DNA of 21,514 nt from Plantago elongata (GCA_036897095.1 JAYMSP010003018.1:1-21514), one strand, 5' to 3'; positions 1 to 10,124 are shown, counted from the first letter of the stretch. Notes: generated by a model not told the origin, from the letters alone. A program made the numbers and translations.

Positions 1-900
1 ATAATTAACCAATATAATATTCATACATATTTTATCAAATCTCAATACCAATCACATCATACTTACACCAATCATTTATCTCTTACATAACCTATATAAC
101 AAACCTACAATACCCTATCTAATTACAATTCTATACCAAACACTAATTTTAACAATTCTACTACAATTCGATCACTATTCATCCATTCAAATCGATCCAA
201 CTCAAATGCCATGACAATCAGCCCCGAAGGTTTTTAAAAAAGAGGACATTTTGAGGGAGGTTTTTGTAATTATTCTTATTTTTAATGTGAACAAATACAA
301 AATGTAATTTCCAACTAGTACAATTTAAGTTAATTTATCATCCACATCTTAAATTGGTTACCTCTCGTATTTTATACTATTACGAAGCGTGTACATTCCA
401 CTTCCTAACAAGCAAAAGACCACGTAAAATTAAGCTGTGAAACTTACGTAGATATTTAACAAAAGTTATTCAGGTTAACACTTTATAACACATGGACATT
501 TTTTTCTCTCATGGTTAATTCCCCAACAAGCATAATGGACAGGCTCCTGTATATTGTGTCTTTACTATATTCTATGACATGTCTAGTTTGTTTCAGGTGT
601 TGGTGAGGAGAGTCATAGAATAGTTGACAATTTGACATGGTCTTTCGACCAAAATTTGAGAGCAAGATCACTAGACCAAAATTTGAGAGCAATGAGTGAT
701 CTTGATTAATTCGAAATCAACCGGTGTTAAGCTGGCTAGGTATGTAATGTATTGTACTATTAGGGGGAGAAAATAATAGTGGATAGGAGTGGTTCTATGA
801 AATCTCGAAAGATATTTAAACTAAATGAATTATTCTAAGAGTAAAATATATTATAAGATAAAAAAATTGTTATAAATTAGGAAAGTTTGATTCTCATGTA
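1..900. other. Gene-free AT-rich flank
   Basis: No coding region is supported here. The only structures seen are a 44-bp block (147-190) that recurs in degenerate form at 8357-8400, and a 19-bp direct repeat with period 27 (ACCAAAATTTGAGAGCAA type, starting at 647 and 674). The short open frames have no recognisable protein similarity and the composition of intergenic DNA. Confidence 0.7.
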
Positions 901-1180
901 AAAACTGATCAATATGAATCAAACGTGCGATTTTTTAATAATCAGATCGGACATGTTTAACTATATAAGGACCAAAAAAGACTGGAAAACACATAAACAC
1001 AAAAACATTCTACTATGTGTTTCTCTCTCAAATTCGTCGTTCAATCGCGTTTCTACTCTCGAATTTACCGAATATTGCAAGTTTTCATCTCGTTTCCACT
1101 TGATTTCAGCATACTAGCTTTCATGGAGATGAATCGGGTAAAAACAACTACGTTCTTGTAAGCTTTTGTGCGTGTTTTTG

Positions 1181-1624
1181 TGTGTTTCATGATTTGCAAT
1201 TTAATTTTATGATCTGTTGTTTAAAATATTCAGATCTAGTTGCTAAGATATTCAAAACTTAAATCTATAGCAAAGAAGAAGCTAGCTCGTTAGATCTAAA
1301 AAAAATTTCAAAAATTTGTTTAGATCTGAAAAATATATCAGAGGCTGAACAGTAAATTCATAAGCATGTTTCTATTTTAACAACCGCAACCGTTGTTACG
1401 GCTTTTAGCTTGTGTTGCATTTTTCGCTTTGTTACAGTTTTAAAATGTTTTATTATATTTTTAAGAGTCACTGTTATAGTTTTAAGCGTCGATGTTATTG
1501 TGTCCAGCTTGTGTGTGTTTCGTTATTTTCGATCCAATTTTTATGATTCGTTGTTTAAAATTTTCAGATCCAGTTGCTATAATGTTCAAATTCACAAATC
1601 CAGAACGATGAAAAGGCTAGCTCG
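1181..1624 (+). repeat. 110-bp direct duplication (1181-1289 and 1514-1624)
   Basis: Two copies lie about 333 bp apart in the same orientation. Both run from TGTGTTTC through the shared core GTTGTTTAAAAT, TTCAGATC and AGTTGCTA, and end at a shared GCTAGCTCG (1281-1289 and 1616-1624). The copies have diverged but align nearly end to end. Upstream of copy 1 is a TATA-like CTATATAAGG (about 960-969), followed by a pyrimidine-rich stretch that resembles a plant transcript leader. No open frame follows, so this is more likely the non-coding end of a transposable element than a gene. Confidence 0.6.
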
Positions 1625-2960
1625 CCATATATGAGAGTCATAATTGAGAATATGTGGTATGAAAATAAATATATTATACTTGAACAACAAATTCGTATGT
1701 AACCAAACGGCTTTAAAAATCATTGTCATAGGTTCGAACTTGTTCAACATGATTCTGCTTTATTATAGTTTTAAGATAAATTGTTATATATTTCAGATTC
1801 AATGTTATTATTTTAACCATCAATATCAATGTGTTTAACTTGGGCTGCATGTTTCTGTTGATTATAGTTTTACTAGGTATTGTTGTAGTTTTAAATGACA
1901 CTGTTATTGTATAAAGAACCAATTTGATGTTTTTAACTTATGCTGCAAGACTATTGTCTTGTTATAATTTTAAGAGTCATTGATATAGTTATAAGAGACA
2001 TTGTAATTGTTGTAAGTATCACTGTTAAACTTATGTAGTGTTAATCACCTCTATTTATAATTTTAAGTTGTATTGTATTTTTTTATTTTTATTTATATTT
2101 TTTGTTATAGTTTGGAGAGGTTTTGTTATAGTTTAAAAAACAACGTTATTGGTTTAAGCATATATTTTACTGTTATTAGCTTGTGTTGCATGCCCCCCCT
2201 TTGTTATATATATGAGAAATTATTATTGTTATAAGAGACATAGTTATAGTTGTAAGTATTAATGTTATAGGTTTAACTTGTATTGCATGTTCGAGTTTTG
2301 TTAAAGTTTTAATAGGCATTGTTGTAGTTTTAGTATCTACTGTTGTTGTTTTAAGCATTAATGTTACTAAATTTTAGTTTTTGTAGCTTGTTTTTATATG
2401 TTATTGTTTTGAGTACAAAGCAACAATATTAGTAAGAGTCATCATGATTCTAACTCATTAATTGAATGTTTTAAGCAGGTACTGATGATACCATTGTGTT
2501 TGATGACAGGTCTCTCAAATGTGTCACTGCAGTATTGAAACAACAAAAGAAAGGAAGTTGAAGTTCACCAATCTGAAAAAAAATCGAATGAACATTTTAT
2601 TTTAATTTTTTCCCTTATGAGAATAGATGTTTTAAATAAAACCTTAGATGATTGAATACTTAATAGTGTAATAATTGAATGTTGCAAATAAATTATATTC
2701 AGTTTGTTCATTGATGTTTTAATGGTATATGTGAATTTTTTAGATATGTTTAATGGTGGATTTATGATGTTAGTGTGCCAATTAAAACTATAACAAACCA
2801 TCTTAGAGAATATCATGTAGCTTCTTAAAATCATCACACAATCTCCTAAAACATCACAAGAGGTTAAAACCATAATTGAAACATACAATACTGACATTAG
2901 AACAATCACATCATATCTTAAAACATGTACAAACTACGTTAAAATTGTAATTGTAAATTT
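1400..2960. repeat. Degenerate array of GTTATAGTTTTAAG-type repeats with an inverted arm
   Basis: Variants of TTGTTATAGTTTTAAG followed by a CATTGTTAT-like phrase recur every 30 bp or so across 1430-2360. A longer marker, AACTTGTGTTGCATGTTT, recurs in degraded form near 1408, 1838, 1936, 2178 and 2275; two of these spacings are 97-98 bp. From about 2780 to 2960 the same motif appears on the opposite strand, for example AAAACTATAACAA at 2785 and CTTAAAACATGT near 2917. Direct copies on one side and inverted copies on the other suggest arms of a non-autonomous DNA transposon. I cannot assign a family, because clear termini and a target duplication were not found. No coding capacity is apparent. 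Confidence 0.5.
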
Positions 2961-3481
2961 TAGTGCGAACAACTTAAAATTATAACATAATCTATTAAAA
3001 ATATAATTAAATGTTTCGACATTTTTAAATAATTCGATCGGTCAGACCGTTAAAACTTAAAAATCGTGAAAAGATTAAAAATTCTTTGATTTTATTATCT
3101 TTTCAGAATATCTTACATTTTTTAAAGATTTTCACTTGTTCCAATATAGCCACACAGTCAGGTAATCAATGTATGTAATAATGTCTTTAGTTTTAATTCG
3201 CATATTATTGATCTATTTCTCAAATTTTTTACTACTGTTGAAAAAATCAGAATATATACCATAGAATAGAACTCGTGTTAATCACTAATATGTCTATTAC
3301 TAATTTACTATATACCGATGGAATCCTCATACATATCAACATACTCCGCACTGATTAATCAACTTTCCGAAAAAAATTTAGACCTAATAATCATACTTGA
3401 ATTTCAAAAAAAGTTGCAAAAAAATTAAAAGATCTACCACAAGAAAGAGTTGAATATGAGAGTTTTATTACAAACGTTTAA

Positions 3482-3599
3482 GGGATTGTTTGGTATACAA
3501 TCTGAATTGACAAAACATAATTTAAATGACCTATTTTGTATACAAAACAGATTATTTAAATTGAATTTTATCAAATTAGATTGTTTAACAAACAATCTC
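3482..3599. mobile_element. Tourist-like (PIF/Harbinger) MITE, 118 bp
   Basis: The ends form an imperfect terminal inverted repeat. The left end reads GGGATTGTTTGGTATACAAT and the right end, on the other strand, reads GAGATTGTTTGTTAAACAAT. The element is flanked by the trinucleotide TAA on both sides (3479-3481 and 3600-3602), the usual target duplication of PIF/Harbinger insertions. The inside is AT-rich and near-palindromic, with no coding capacity. It sits immediately upstream of a second TAA-flanked element. Confidence 0.75.
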
Positions 3600-3608
3600 T
3601 AACACTAA

Positions 3609-4169
3609 GATCATCTTCAATGGTCGCAGCCGTCGCACGTCCATTGGTTTGCTAAGTGGCCAGCCTATTCTTTTTCTTACTTTTTTATAATTTGTCCAAT
3701 TTCAAACGCGAATAACTCGAAAAATATAAATGTAAGAAATATATAAAAAATTTATCAACGGATTCTTCTCTTCGATATCTACAAATAGAGACCACTCTCA
3801 ACTATTTTTTGATTATTTCATCTCGAACTCATTTTCTCTCTCAATAAAATTTAAAATTGTAAAACAACCTCTAAAAATACAATTGTATTAATTTCGACTT
3901 CTAAACACTATTGTACTATATTAAATTTAGCAAAATAAAATAATATATTTTTTTTGAATTTTAAACTTTAACAAATTATAAAAAGCGTATAAAAATGTAA
4001 TTTTATTCATTTCAACATCTCCACACTCTTATAATATGAATAATATGTAAGTAAAAATTATTTTAAAAAATAAAAAATTTCATGATATGGTGACGACGTG
4101 ACGACGATGCGTCACTACTGCAGAAAAAACGCACGACGACGCGTTGAGGCGTCACCGTTACGGATTGTC
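3609..4169. mobile_element. PIF/Harbinger-like non-autonomous element, 561 bp
   Basis: The left end reads GATCATCTTCAATGGTCGCA. The right end, read on the minus strand, is GACAATCCGTAACGGTGACG, an imperfect inverted match. TAA flanks both ends (3606-3608 and 4170-4172). The last 90 bp is markedly GC-richer than its surroundings and rich in GACGACG motifs, while the interior is AT-rich and non-coding. The termini are diverged, so the boundaries rest on the combination of the TIR and the TAA duplication. No transposase fragment was recognised. Confidence 0.55.
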
Positions 4170-4172
4170 TAA

Positions 4173-4905
4173 CTTCACCCATCCAATACGTTACTCATTC
4201 CATAACTTGCATTCGTCTAACTCCATTAAATTCATCTAGAAAATGAAAATAAATTTCTCCATCAATGAAGAAATCGTCCAAGAAAGGGCTAAAAATTGCC
4301 ATATAAAGGACTTTGACTAGTACAGATACATGCCTCAACCACAACTTTAAATGAGACATTTGGTTGTATAAGATGCCACAGAGAGACGTGGAATGAACCA
4401 TTTAAATCGTGACAATGACTTATTTAAAAGTTAAAAACTAAAGAATAGACGTCAATTAATTAGTACACGAATAAATAGAGAAAGCATGTTGATGAAATTG
4501 ATTAGAAGATTTTAGGAAAAATAAACATCACTTGAAGGAGAAGTATCCGTATCAGAAAGAGACAGGACAACGAACTGAGAGGCCCACTGCGGTAGCTCAG
4601 CCGGCCACTTCGACAGTCAGATCACTCGTTCGTGCACGTAGACATTTTGTGGGGTGGGTGTTTGGCTGGTTGTACACCACCCCATCCCACATCTAACACC
4701 TACTCCTAATTTCTTTAATTCTATTTAGTATTTTAATAGTTTATCATTTGTCTTGGTCCATTGTGACTCTTGTCTAAAATTGTGTCTCTAATCTTCTCTT
4801 GATTATTGCTAATTGATTTAGTGCTCATTAATTAGTATAATAATTGATACTTAGCATTGACCATATGATATGGTTGTTACAATTGAATTTTTACGGATAA
4901 ATCTT
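4173..4905. other. Gene-free stretch
   Basis: No coding region is supported. A locally GC-richer patch at about 4575-4690 contains a short imperfect inverted repeat (GTGGGGTGGGTG near 4649 against CACCACCCCATCCC near 4676). The open frame on the minus strand at 4195-4401 has no recognisable similarity. Confidence 0.6.
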
Positions 4906-5040
4906 ATGGGCGGTTTGGAATGGAATTGTGATCGGTCAATTTAGTTCGATAAACAGTGATTTAGCCTAAAATATATTTTAAATACCTCATTTCAATTCCA
5001 TTCCAAATATAATTTCACCAAAATCTATTCAAACACCCAT
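4906..5040. mobile_element. Probable MITE with inner 15-bp inverted repeat
   Basis: The outer ends are complementary in a degenerate way (ATGGGCGGTTTGG against ATGGGTGTTTGAA on the other strand). Inside is a perfect 15-bp inverted repeat, TTTGGAATGGAATTG (4914-4928) with its complement at 4993-5007, separated by 64 bp. No convincing target-site duplication was found, so the family is open (hAT-like or PIF-like). It lies about 70 bp upstream of the Alba-related relic. Confidence 0.45.
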
Positions 5041-5320
5041 TCAAATTATATATTAATATTTTTTAAAAATTTCAATTCACCCGAATTACGACACTTACCG
5101 CATTAACCTGGTGTGCTGGCAAGAATGGTACAACACAACAAATTAAAATATCACTTTACTCTCTCTTCCTCGTTTTTGTTACCATCACTTATCTCTTTAA
5201 TCTTTCACAACAAAGCTTCTCTCTACCATTATTCAACCAAGACCAAAAGTCTTTCTTTTTCATTGAACAACTCTTCTTTCTCTCAATTCATTTCTCTACT
5301 AAAAGCTCATATCCGAAAAA

Positions 5321-5542
5321 ATGGAGGAAATCACTGACGTCGTGAGCAACATTAGCATCGCTGGTGACACTCAGAAGAAAAATCGGATTCAGGTTTCCAA
5401 CACTAAAAAGCCAACGACGTCGAGCTTTCTGCTATCGGAACTCAGAATGACTATCTCTACGGTTGTGAGTGTTGCTGAGATCCTCAAGAATAATGGATTC
5501 GCTGTTGAGAAAAAGATCACAACATCCACCCTTTTTACGTAA
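5321..5542 (+). pseudogene. Alba DNA/RNA-binding protein gene fragment, internally deleted and truncated
   Basis: The frame encodes 73 residues. Residues 1-31 (starting MEEITDVVSN, with KKNRIQVSNTKKP at 19-31) and 43-70 (MTISTVVSVAEILKNNG and FAVEKKITTST) match the conserved start and core of plant Alba-family proteins, small basic nucleic-acid-binding proteins of chromatin and RNP. The strand that normally follows NTKKP (LFFYVNLAKR-type segment) is missing. The DNA after the junction at 5413/5414 reads as the next conserved stretch, ending VELSA, only in another frame. An apparent 7-bp insertion at 5440-5446 then restores the frame. After TST the protein ends in LFT and a stop, so the C-terminal half is absent and was not found downstream. 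The pyrimidine-rich DNA upstream (about 5160-5320) resembles a retained 5' leader. Family assignment is firm; the reading as a pseudogene, rather than a short expressed variant, is inference. Confidence 0.8.
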
Positions 5543-6480
5543 ATTGGTGGGCTGCACACATTTATGGTTCTTGAATCTTTAGTACGTCAGGACGGATGCA
5601 AAAATATACGTCGGGTGGTAAATTTTTTTATTATAAATTTAATTAAAAAATTCATTATTAATGAATAACGAAAATTACGTTTTCAAACTCACATAGTAAT
5701 GAATAATGTTTAGACTATAACTTTTAAATTATTTGCTCATAAACGGAAGTAATTAAATATAATATAACTTTGTTTAGATTGAATAATTTTTTTATTGTAT
5801 TAAGTAAATTAATTTATCATTGAATAGAAAAAATAAAGAAATAAAGAAAGTTAAATTAAATAAAGTTAAATATTTATAAAATATGATAGTGAGATGTAAA
5901 CTAAAGGAACATTAAAAAAGATATAAATAATAAAAAATGTTACTGAATCATAAAAAAAACAATATAAATAAAATTGTTGGAAAATCTAGCACTACTGATA
6001 ATCGAATTTGTAATTAATTGATAGGAGAAGACTTTATGCAATATAGATGCACCAGTTGAGCTAGACCAATTTCTTTCATAATTCATTCTTACTAAATATA
6101 TCAATATTCATTAAATTTTTTCGAAGGGTTTAATAGACATTTCATGTTCAAAATCAAAGGAAAGTGACTGCGGTTCTTAACATATCAATTCACTTTAATG
6201 AATTATCTTAATTAATTGTGTGATGGAGGTTTGTTTAGCATGTTTCCTTTAAATAACTTCTACAGTCACAATTAATAATAGAAGTTGGGTTGACCAAGGA
6301 TTAAAAATTTACTTGGTACAGAGTGAAATACAAGCTATGTTACATAAAATTCTGAATGGCCTTGAACTAGGTAAAATAACATTTGACACTATAAATTTTT
6401 TGATCAAATACGAACCATCAAAAGAGACTTACAATTCATAATAAATGACGTAAATTTAAAAGAGATCGTCAAAGAGGTAC
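5543..6480. other. Gene-free AT-rich stretch
   Basis: I see no coding region and no clear element boundaries. The DNA is very AT-rich with short homopolymer runs. A CACTACTGATAA sequence at 5990 could be a degenerate left end partnering the CACTA-like terminus at 6662, but it lacks a matching 3-bp flank. Confidence 0.6.
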
Positions 6481-6504
6481 GTTGTATTTTTATTTCAAGT
6501 ACAA

Positions 6505-6662
6505 ATTAAGAGTCGTAATTTTAAAATTACGACTCAAGGTTAGGAGTCGTATTTTATTTTCCTCCTTTGAGTTAATTTAATACCTTTTTTTAGTTCATTT
6601 TTACGACTCTTATAAAGAGTCGTAAAATTTAAGAGTCGTATTAGATCAGATGTCTTGTAGTG
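6505..6662. mobile_element. CACTA-like (En/Spm) terminus with palindromic subterminal repeats
   Basis: The stretch ends in TCTTGTAGTG (6653-6662), the inverse of CACTACAAGA, the typical terminus of plant CACTA transposons. Just inside it, the 8-mer GAGTCGTA or its complement occurs six times. Two copies form a perfect 26-bp palindrome (6510-6535). Two more form a 13-bp stem with a 3-base loop (6599-6611 and 6615-6627). Arrays of short motifs in both orientations are what CACTA transposases bind near the ends. No matching left end with a 3-bp target duplication was identified, so this may be a deleted element. Confidence 0.5.
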
Positions 6663-6669
6663 TGACTCA

Positions 6670-8180
6670 TCATAATATTTAATGTGTTTTATAAATTGTT
6701 ATTGAAAATTTACATTTACAGGGTATATAAAAAGGCCATCGAAGGTGAAGACTACAAAGAGTTTAATAAATGTGACACTTGATTGACCTGTTGATAATCA
6801 TACATGATGGTGAAGAATTATGTAAAAAGTTCCTTCCTTCTTGATTCTATGATAGTAGCATAGAATTAGAACATGCATAAGTTATAAACACATGACAAAA
6901 TAATTTTTGTTCATTAGATTGAGTGAACCATATAATGAGATATTCACATATAACTCTAATCTTATACAACAAAAATATGAAATTCAACTTACACTAGTGT
7001 GCAGTTCTTCAGAACAAGCTAAAGCACTAGAAATTATTGGTGAAGATCGTCAACAAGTTTTGGTTTAACCGGATGGTGAAGAACCCTAACTCGTACAGTC
7101 GTATGGTCGTACCAAAATCATTTGCTTCATAAATGGTGTCGGTGAATTTATTATTATTAGTTAATATGGGCCGGTTAATATCACAAATGACAAATCCCTC
7201 CAAAGGTTTCGATCTAGTGGGGCTCCTGGCTAGTCTGTTTGTTCCTTGAAAGGCACTTGATTTCCGTTTCCTTCACTTTGAGACCTTTCCGAAGCATTTG
7301 TTTTGCAGAAAACTACCTTTTAAAATTACGAATAAGTCCTAGACCTTTTCTAATTTTAACATTTAGCATAATGAGACTTTTTCCCTAGCAAAACGGATCA
7401 CATTTTATGTGTAAGTCATATTAAAGGTATCTTACTAGATAATTAGCAGCATCTTGTTCTGCTTCGTCAACTGGATTAAATTATTCACTATCATCGTCAC
7501 ATACTAATTATCATGTTTCTTTAAAATCTTAACAAGCAGAACCATGATCAAAGCTATGAGGGGTAATAATTAATACAAAGTCCCAATGTAAGTCCTATGT
7601 AAATCATATATTATTTAATATATCCAATCCATCCGACATCAAATCCTTCCATTTGCAATTTTTAAATATCAGAATCAAAACAAATTGGACACTTAAAACA
7701 CCATATGGTAGTTTTATAATCCTGCTTAAACACCATGTCATCATACACCAAACGCAACTCGACATCATAAAATTAAAAACTAATTACTGATATGACTTGA
7801 TCCATCCACATTAATCTATCCTGGCCATAATAAAGTCCTTTAAAAATAATGTTATCTTACAATTAGCAAGTTCACATCAAGTTTGTACCACATTTTAGTA
7901 ATTGGTTTAATAATCACCACAAAAATTCTTTGACATACTCAACAACAAATAGACATCAACGGGTTGTTAGAATTTAGAAGTAGAATTAACATTAAGAAAA
8001 GAACAAATAGTTGTGTCCCAAAATTATTAATTCCATACTTGTTGTTTTCCCAACAAAAAATAGTCTTGGTATTGCTATGCAGAGAGTTGATTTTTCTAAA
8101 GAGTAGATTAATAAAGTATCACAATTTGTTTAAAGATTGAGGCATTCCATATATTTTCAGTGGAAGATATATCTATGCGA
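6670..8180. other. Gene-free stretch
   Basis: About 1.5 kb with no supported coding region, RNA gene or clear transposon ends. The composition is AT-rich throughout, with a slightly GC-richer patch around 7195-7310. The six reading frames are broken by frequent stops. Confidence 0.6.
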
Positions 8181-8425
8181 CTTGTTTGGCTTACAATTTT
8201 AACTCAATTTAGTTGAGATATGTAAGTTGTAGTATTTAGAATATCAATTTCATTCACCATATTGTTTTCAAACTTAATCGAGTTCCTACTCAATTTGCTT
8301 TCTCCTATCAAAACTTACAATTCTTTATAAAATTCTAACTTTATATTTGATATAGATTTTAACAATTTAATTAAAATTTAATCACTATTCATCACTTCAA
8401 CTCATTTAAAATTCTGTTCAAAACA
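8181..8425. repeat. Degenerate MITE-like block
   Basis: The block begins with TTGTTTGGCTTACAATTTTA and ends, read on the minus strand, with GGGTGTTTTGAACAGAATTT, a loose inverted relationship. Its segment 8357-8400 aligns without gaps to 147-190 (36 of 44 positions identical, including the shared TCACTATTCATC). It is probably a decayed member of a dispersed MITE family with a second copy at the left edge of the window. Termini and target duplication are uncertain. Confidence 0.35.
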
Positions 8426-8500
8426 CCCAAATAACTTTTCCAGCTTTTAGCAAGATCTTTTAAACTTTCACAAGAATCCATCTTGAATTTTTATATAATG

Positions 8501-9526
8501 AGATAGTAGTTGTACATAGTTAAAATAATATAGTTGTCGTACACTAAGTAGTTTCCAAACATGCCCTTTATTCATTCATTTAATTCTTATTTTATAATTG
8601 TAGAAAATATTTACATAATCCACCCGCCTCTCCAAAATTGCCACTTTGCAAATTAATATTCACAATTTAAACAATTACAAAACTTTCCCTTACGTTTTTA
8701 AAGTGATTACATATAAACTCAAAAATAAAAATTCTTTATTTATATTTTATTCTACCATTATCTTTATTTTTCTTTTATTTTTATTCTTTCTTTTTAATAA
8801 TTGCATTTAATTACTTTTTAAATTTACATTTTAAACCTTTAATTTTTTCTTCTTCTCCAAAATTCATCACCTCTACTTCTTCCACCACCATCTCCTCCAC
8901 CCTCCTTCACCATTAGTCCACCACAACCACCACCTGCAGTCTGCCACCTACCAAGACCGAAGGATGCACAATTTGAAACTACTTTCTTTCTTCTTCTTCT
9001 TTTTAAAAACGGAGTTGGAGCTCCGTATTCCAGCTTCCATGGAAGCTGGAACGCCAACAGATCTCGAAATAGATTATGAAATCTGTTCCATGGAACAGAT
9101 TTCGAGCTTCCATGGAAGCCTTGCCGGATCTCCGGTCCAGTGACCAGAGCTCCGATCATTTTTTAATTTAAAAATATAATTAAATTTTAAAATTTGATGG
9201 AAATTTAAATAATTTGAGGATTCACTGTATTTTTTTTTGAAGGATATATAATATGAAAGAAGAATTATTGAGTGGGTGTATTTCATTAAGTTTAAAATAT
9301 GAGGGACCATACTATCATAAAATTTAATTATTTTTTTTGTTCATTAAGTATAAAATATAAATGTTAAAAGAAACTTCATTGGGTAAATTAGTAAATTAAC
9401 TAGTACGACTATTTTTGAATTATCGTATATAGTAAAAGTAGTCGTACATAAAATTAATGGTCAAGATTAGAGTTTAACGATTGTACAACTACTATCTTAT
9501 TTTAACAAATAATACGACTACTATCT
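8501..9526. mobile_element. Candidate 1.0-kb non-autonomous TIR element
   Basis: The left end begins AGATAGTAGTTGTACA (8501-8516) and continues into GTTAAAATAATATAGTTGTCGTACA. The right end, read on the minus strand from 9526, gives AGATAGTAGTCGTA, then GTTAAAATAAGATAGTAGTTGTACA. These form a roughly 45-bp imperfect terminal inverted repeat. The 16-mer at 8501 also has a perfect inverted match at 9482-9497. Further TAGTCGTAC-like motifs occur inside the right arm (9401-9450). The arms are AT-rich and surround a GC-richer island at 8860-9160 that has a different composition, as seen where a transposon has captured foreign sequence. A target-site duplication was not identified. Confidence 0.45.
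8860..9160. repeat. GC-richer island with CCATGG-centred palindromes
   Basis: Three palindromes centred on CCATGG lie within 92 bp: 9028-9051 (24 bp, perfect), 9078-9103 (26 bp, perfect) and 9106-9119 (14 bp). Nearby are a stem from ACGGAG and CTCCGT (9009-9026) and a CCGGATCTCCGG motif at about 9124. The left part (8860-8960) is a pyrimidine-rich run of CCACCA and CTTCTT phrases. The minus strand is open for 106 codons (8839-9159), with a Gly- and Arg-rich low-complexity end, but no known protein was recognised. It may be a captured gene fragment or a fold-back module. Confidence 0.55.
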
Positions 9527-9529
9527 TAC

Positions 9530-10124
9530 CATAGAAACCTCACCCATCTTAATTGTAAGAAATTCATACTTTAATATTCCTAATAAAAGGACAAAATAGT
9601 GTCTCAATATCAATAATTCCATAAATAGGACAATAAAGTCAACAAAATACGGAGGATCTCTAAAACCCACACGGGGATATGGTAATAATGAAGATTCATA
9701 TAAATGTTGTTGATGAATCCATTCATTTCATTCATATAGTATTGTTCCATTTGTTTGTTGCCGTCACTTTGCCTGTGGTTCATAAAAGCCATGGGGACCT
9801 CATCTTTCACGCCTTCACTTGCCGGTGGTGTACCTCACGTTTCATAAGCAGTACATCCAACCACTATTCCAAGTATTTTTCACATTCTCAAGTCTTTCCA
9901 ATTGTTCTCACTATAATTATTATTAATATTAGTCTGCGTTACGCTTCTTCTATCTTCTTTCCTAGGCACCATCACAGATATTACGTACACTGCACTTACA
10001 TACCCCACTCACATACTTGATACATGTTACATACATGTTTATAATTCACTCAATACTCACTCTTCCTTCTTGATCAATTCACACTCCCACCTATACCTTA
10101 TTCAATTGAGATTCGAGATTGATC
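9530..10124 (+). promoter_or_regulatory. Upstream region and probable 5' leader of the kinase gene
   Basis: No gene is supported between the candidate element ending at 9526 and the kinase ATG. A TATA-like TTTATAATTC at about 10038 would place a transcription start near 10065-10075. The DNA from there to the ATG is pyrimidine-rich and free of ATG, as expected for a leader; the TTGATC preceding the ATG is not a start. The 113-codon frame at 9679-10020 has no recognisable similarity and is probably chance. Promoter placement is inference. Confidence 0.35.

Noticed and set aside
2565..2909. 114-codon open frame on the minus strand
   Set aside because: It runs through the inverted arm of the degenerate repeat array and shows no domain or family signature. 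An open frame of this length is expected by chance.
8839..9159. 106-codon open frame on the minus strand
   Set aside because: The C-terminal part is low-complexity Gly/Arg/Lys produced by a pyrimidine-rich tract, and the rest overlaps perfect palindromes. There is no recognisable family and no plausible leader. I kept it only as a possible captured fragment.
9679..10020. 113-codon open frame on the + strand upstream of the kinase
   Set aside because: There is no recognisable similarity, and the composition is that of translated non-coding DNA. It overlaps the likely promoter and leader of the kinase.
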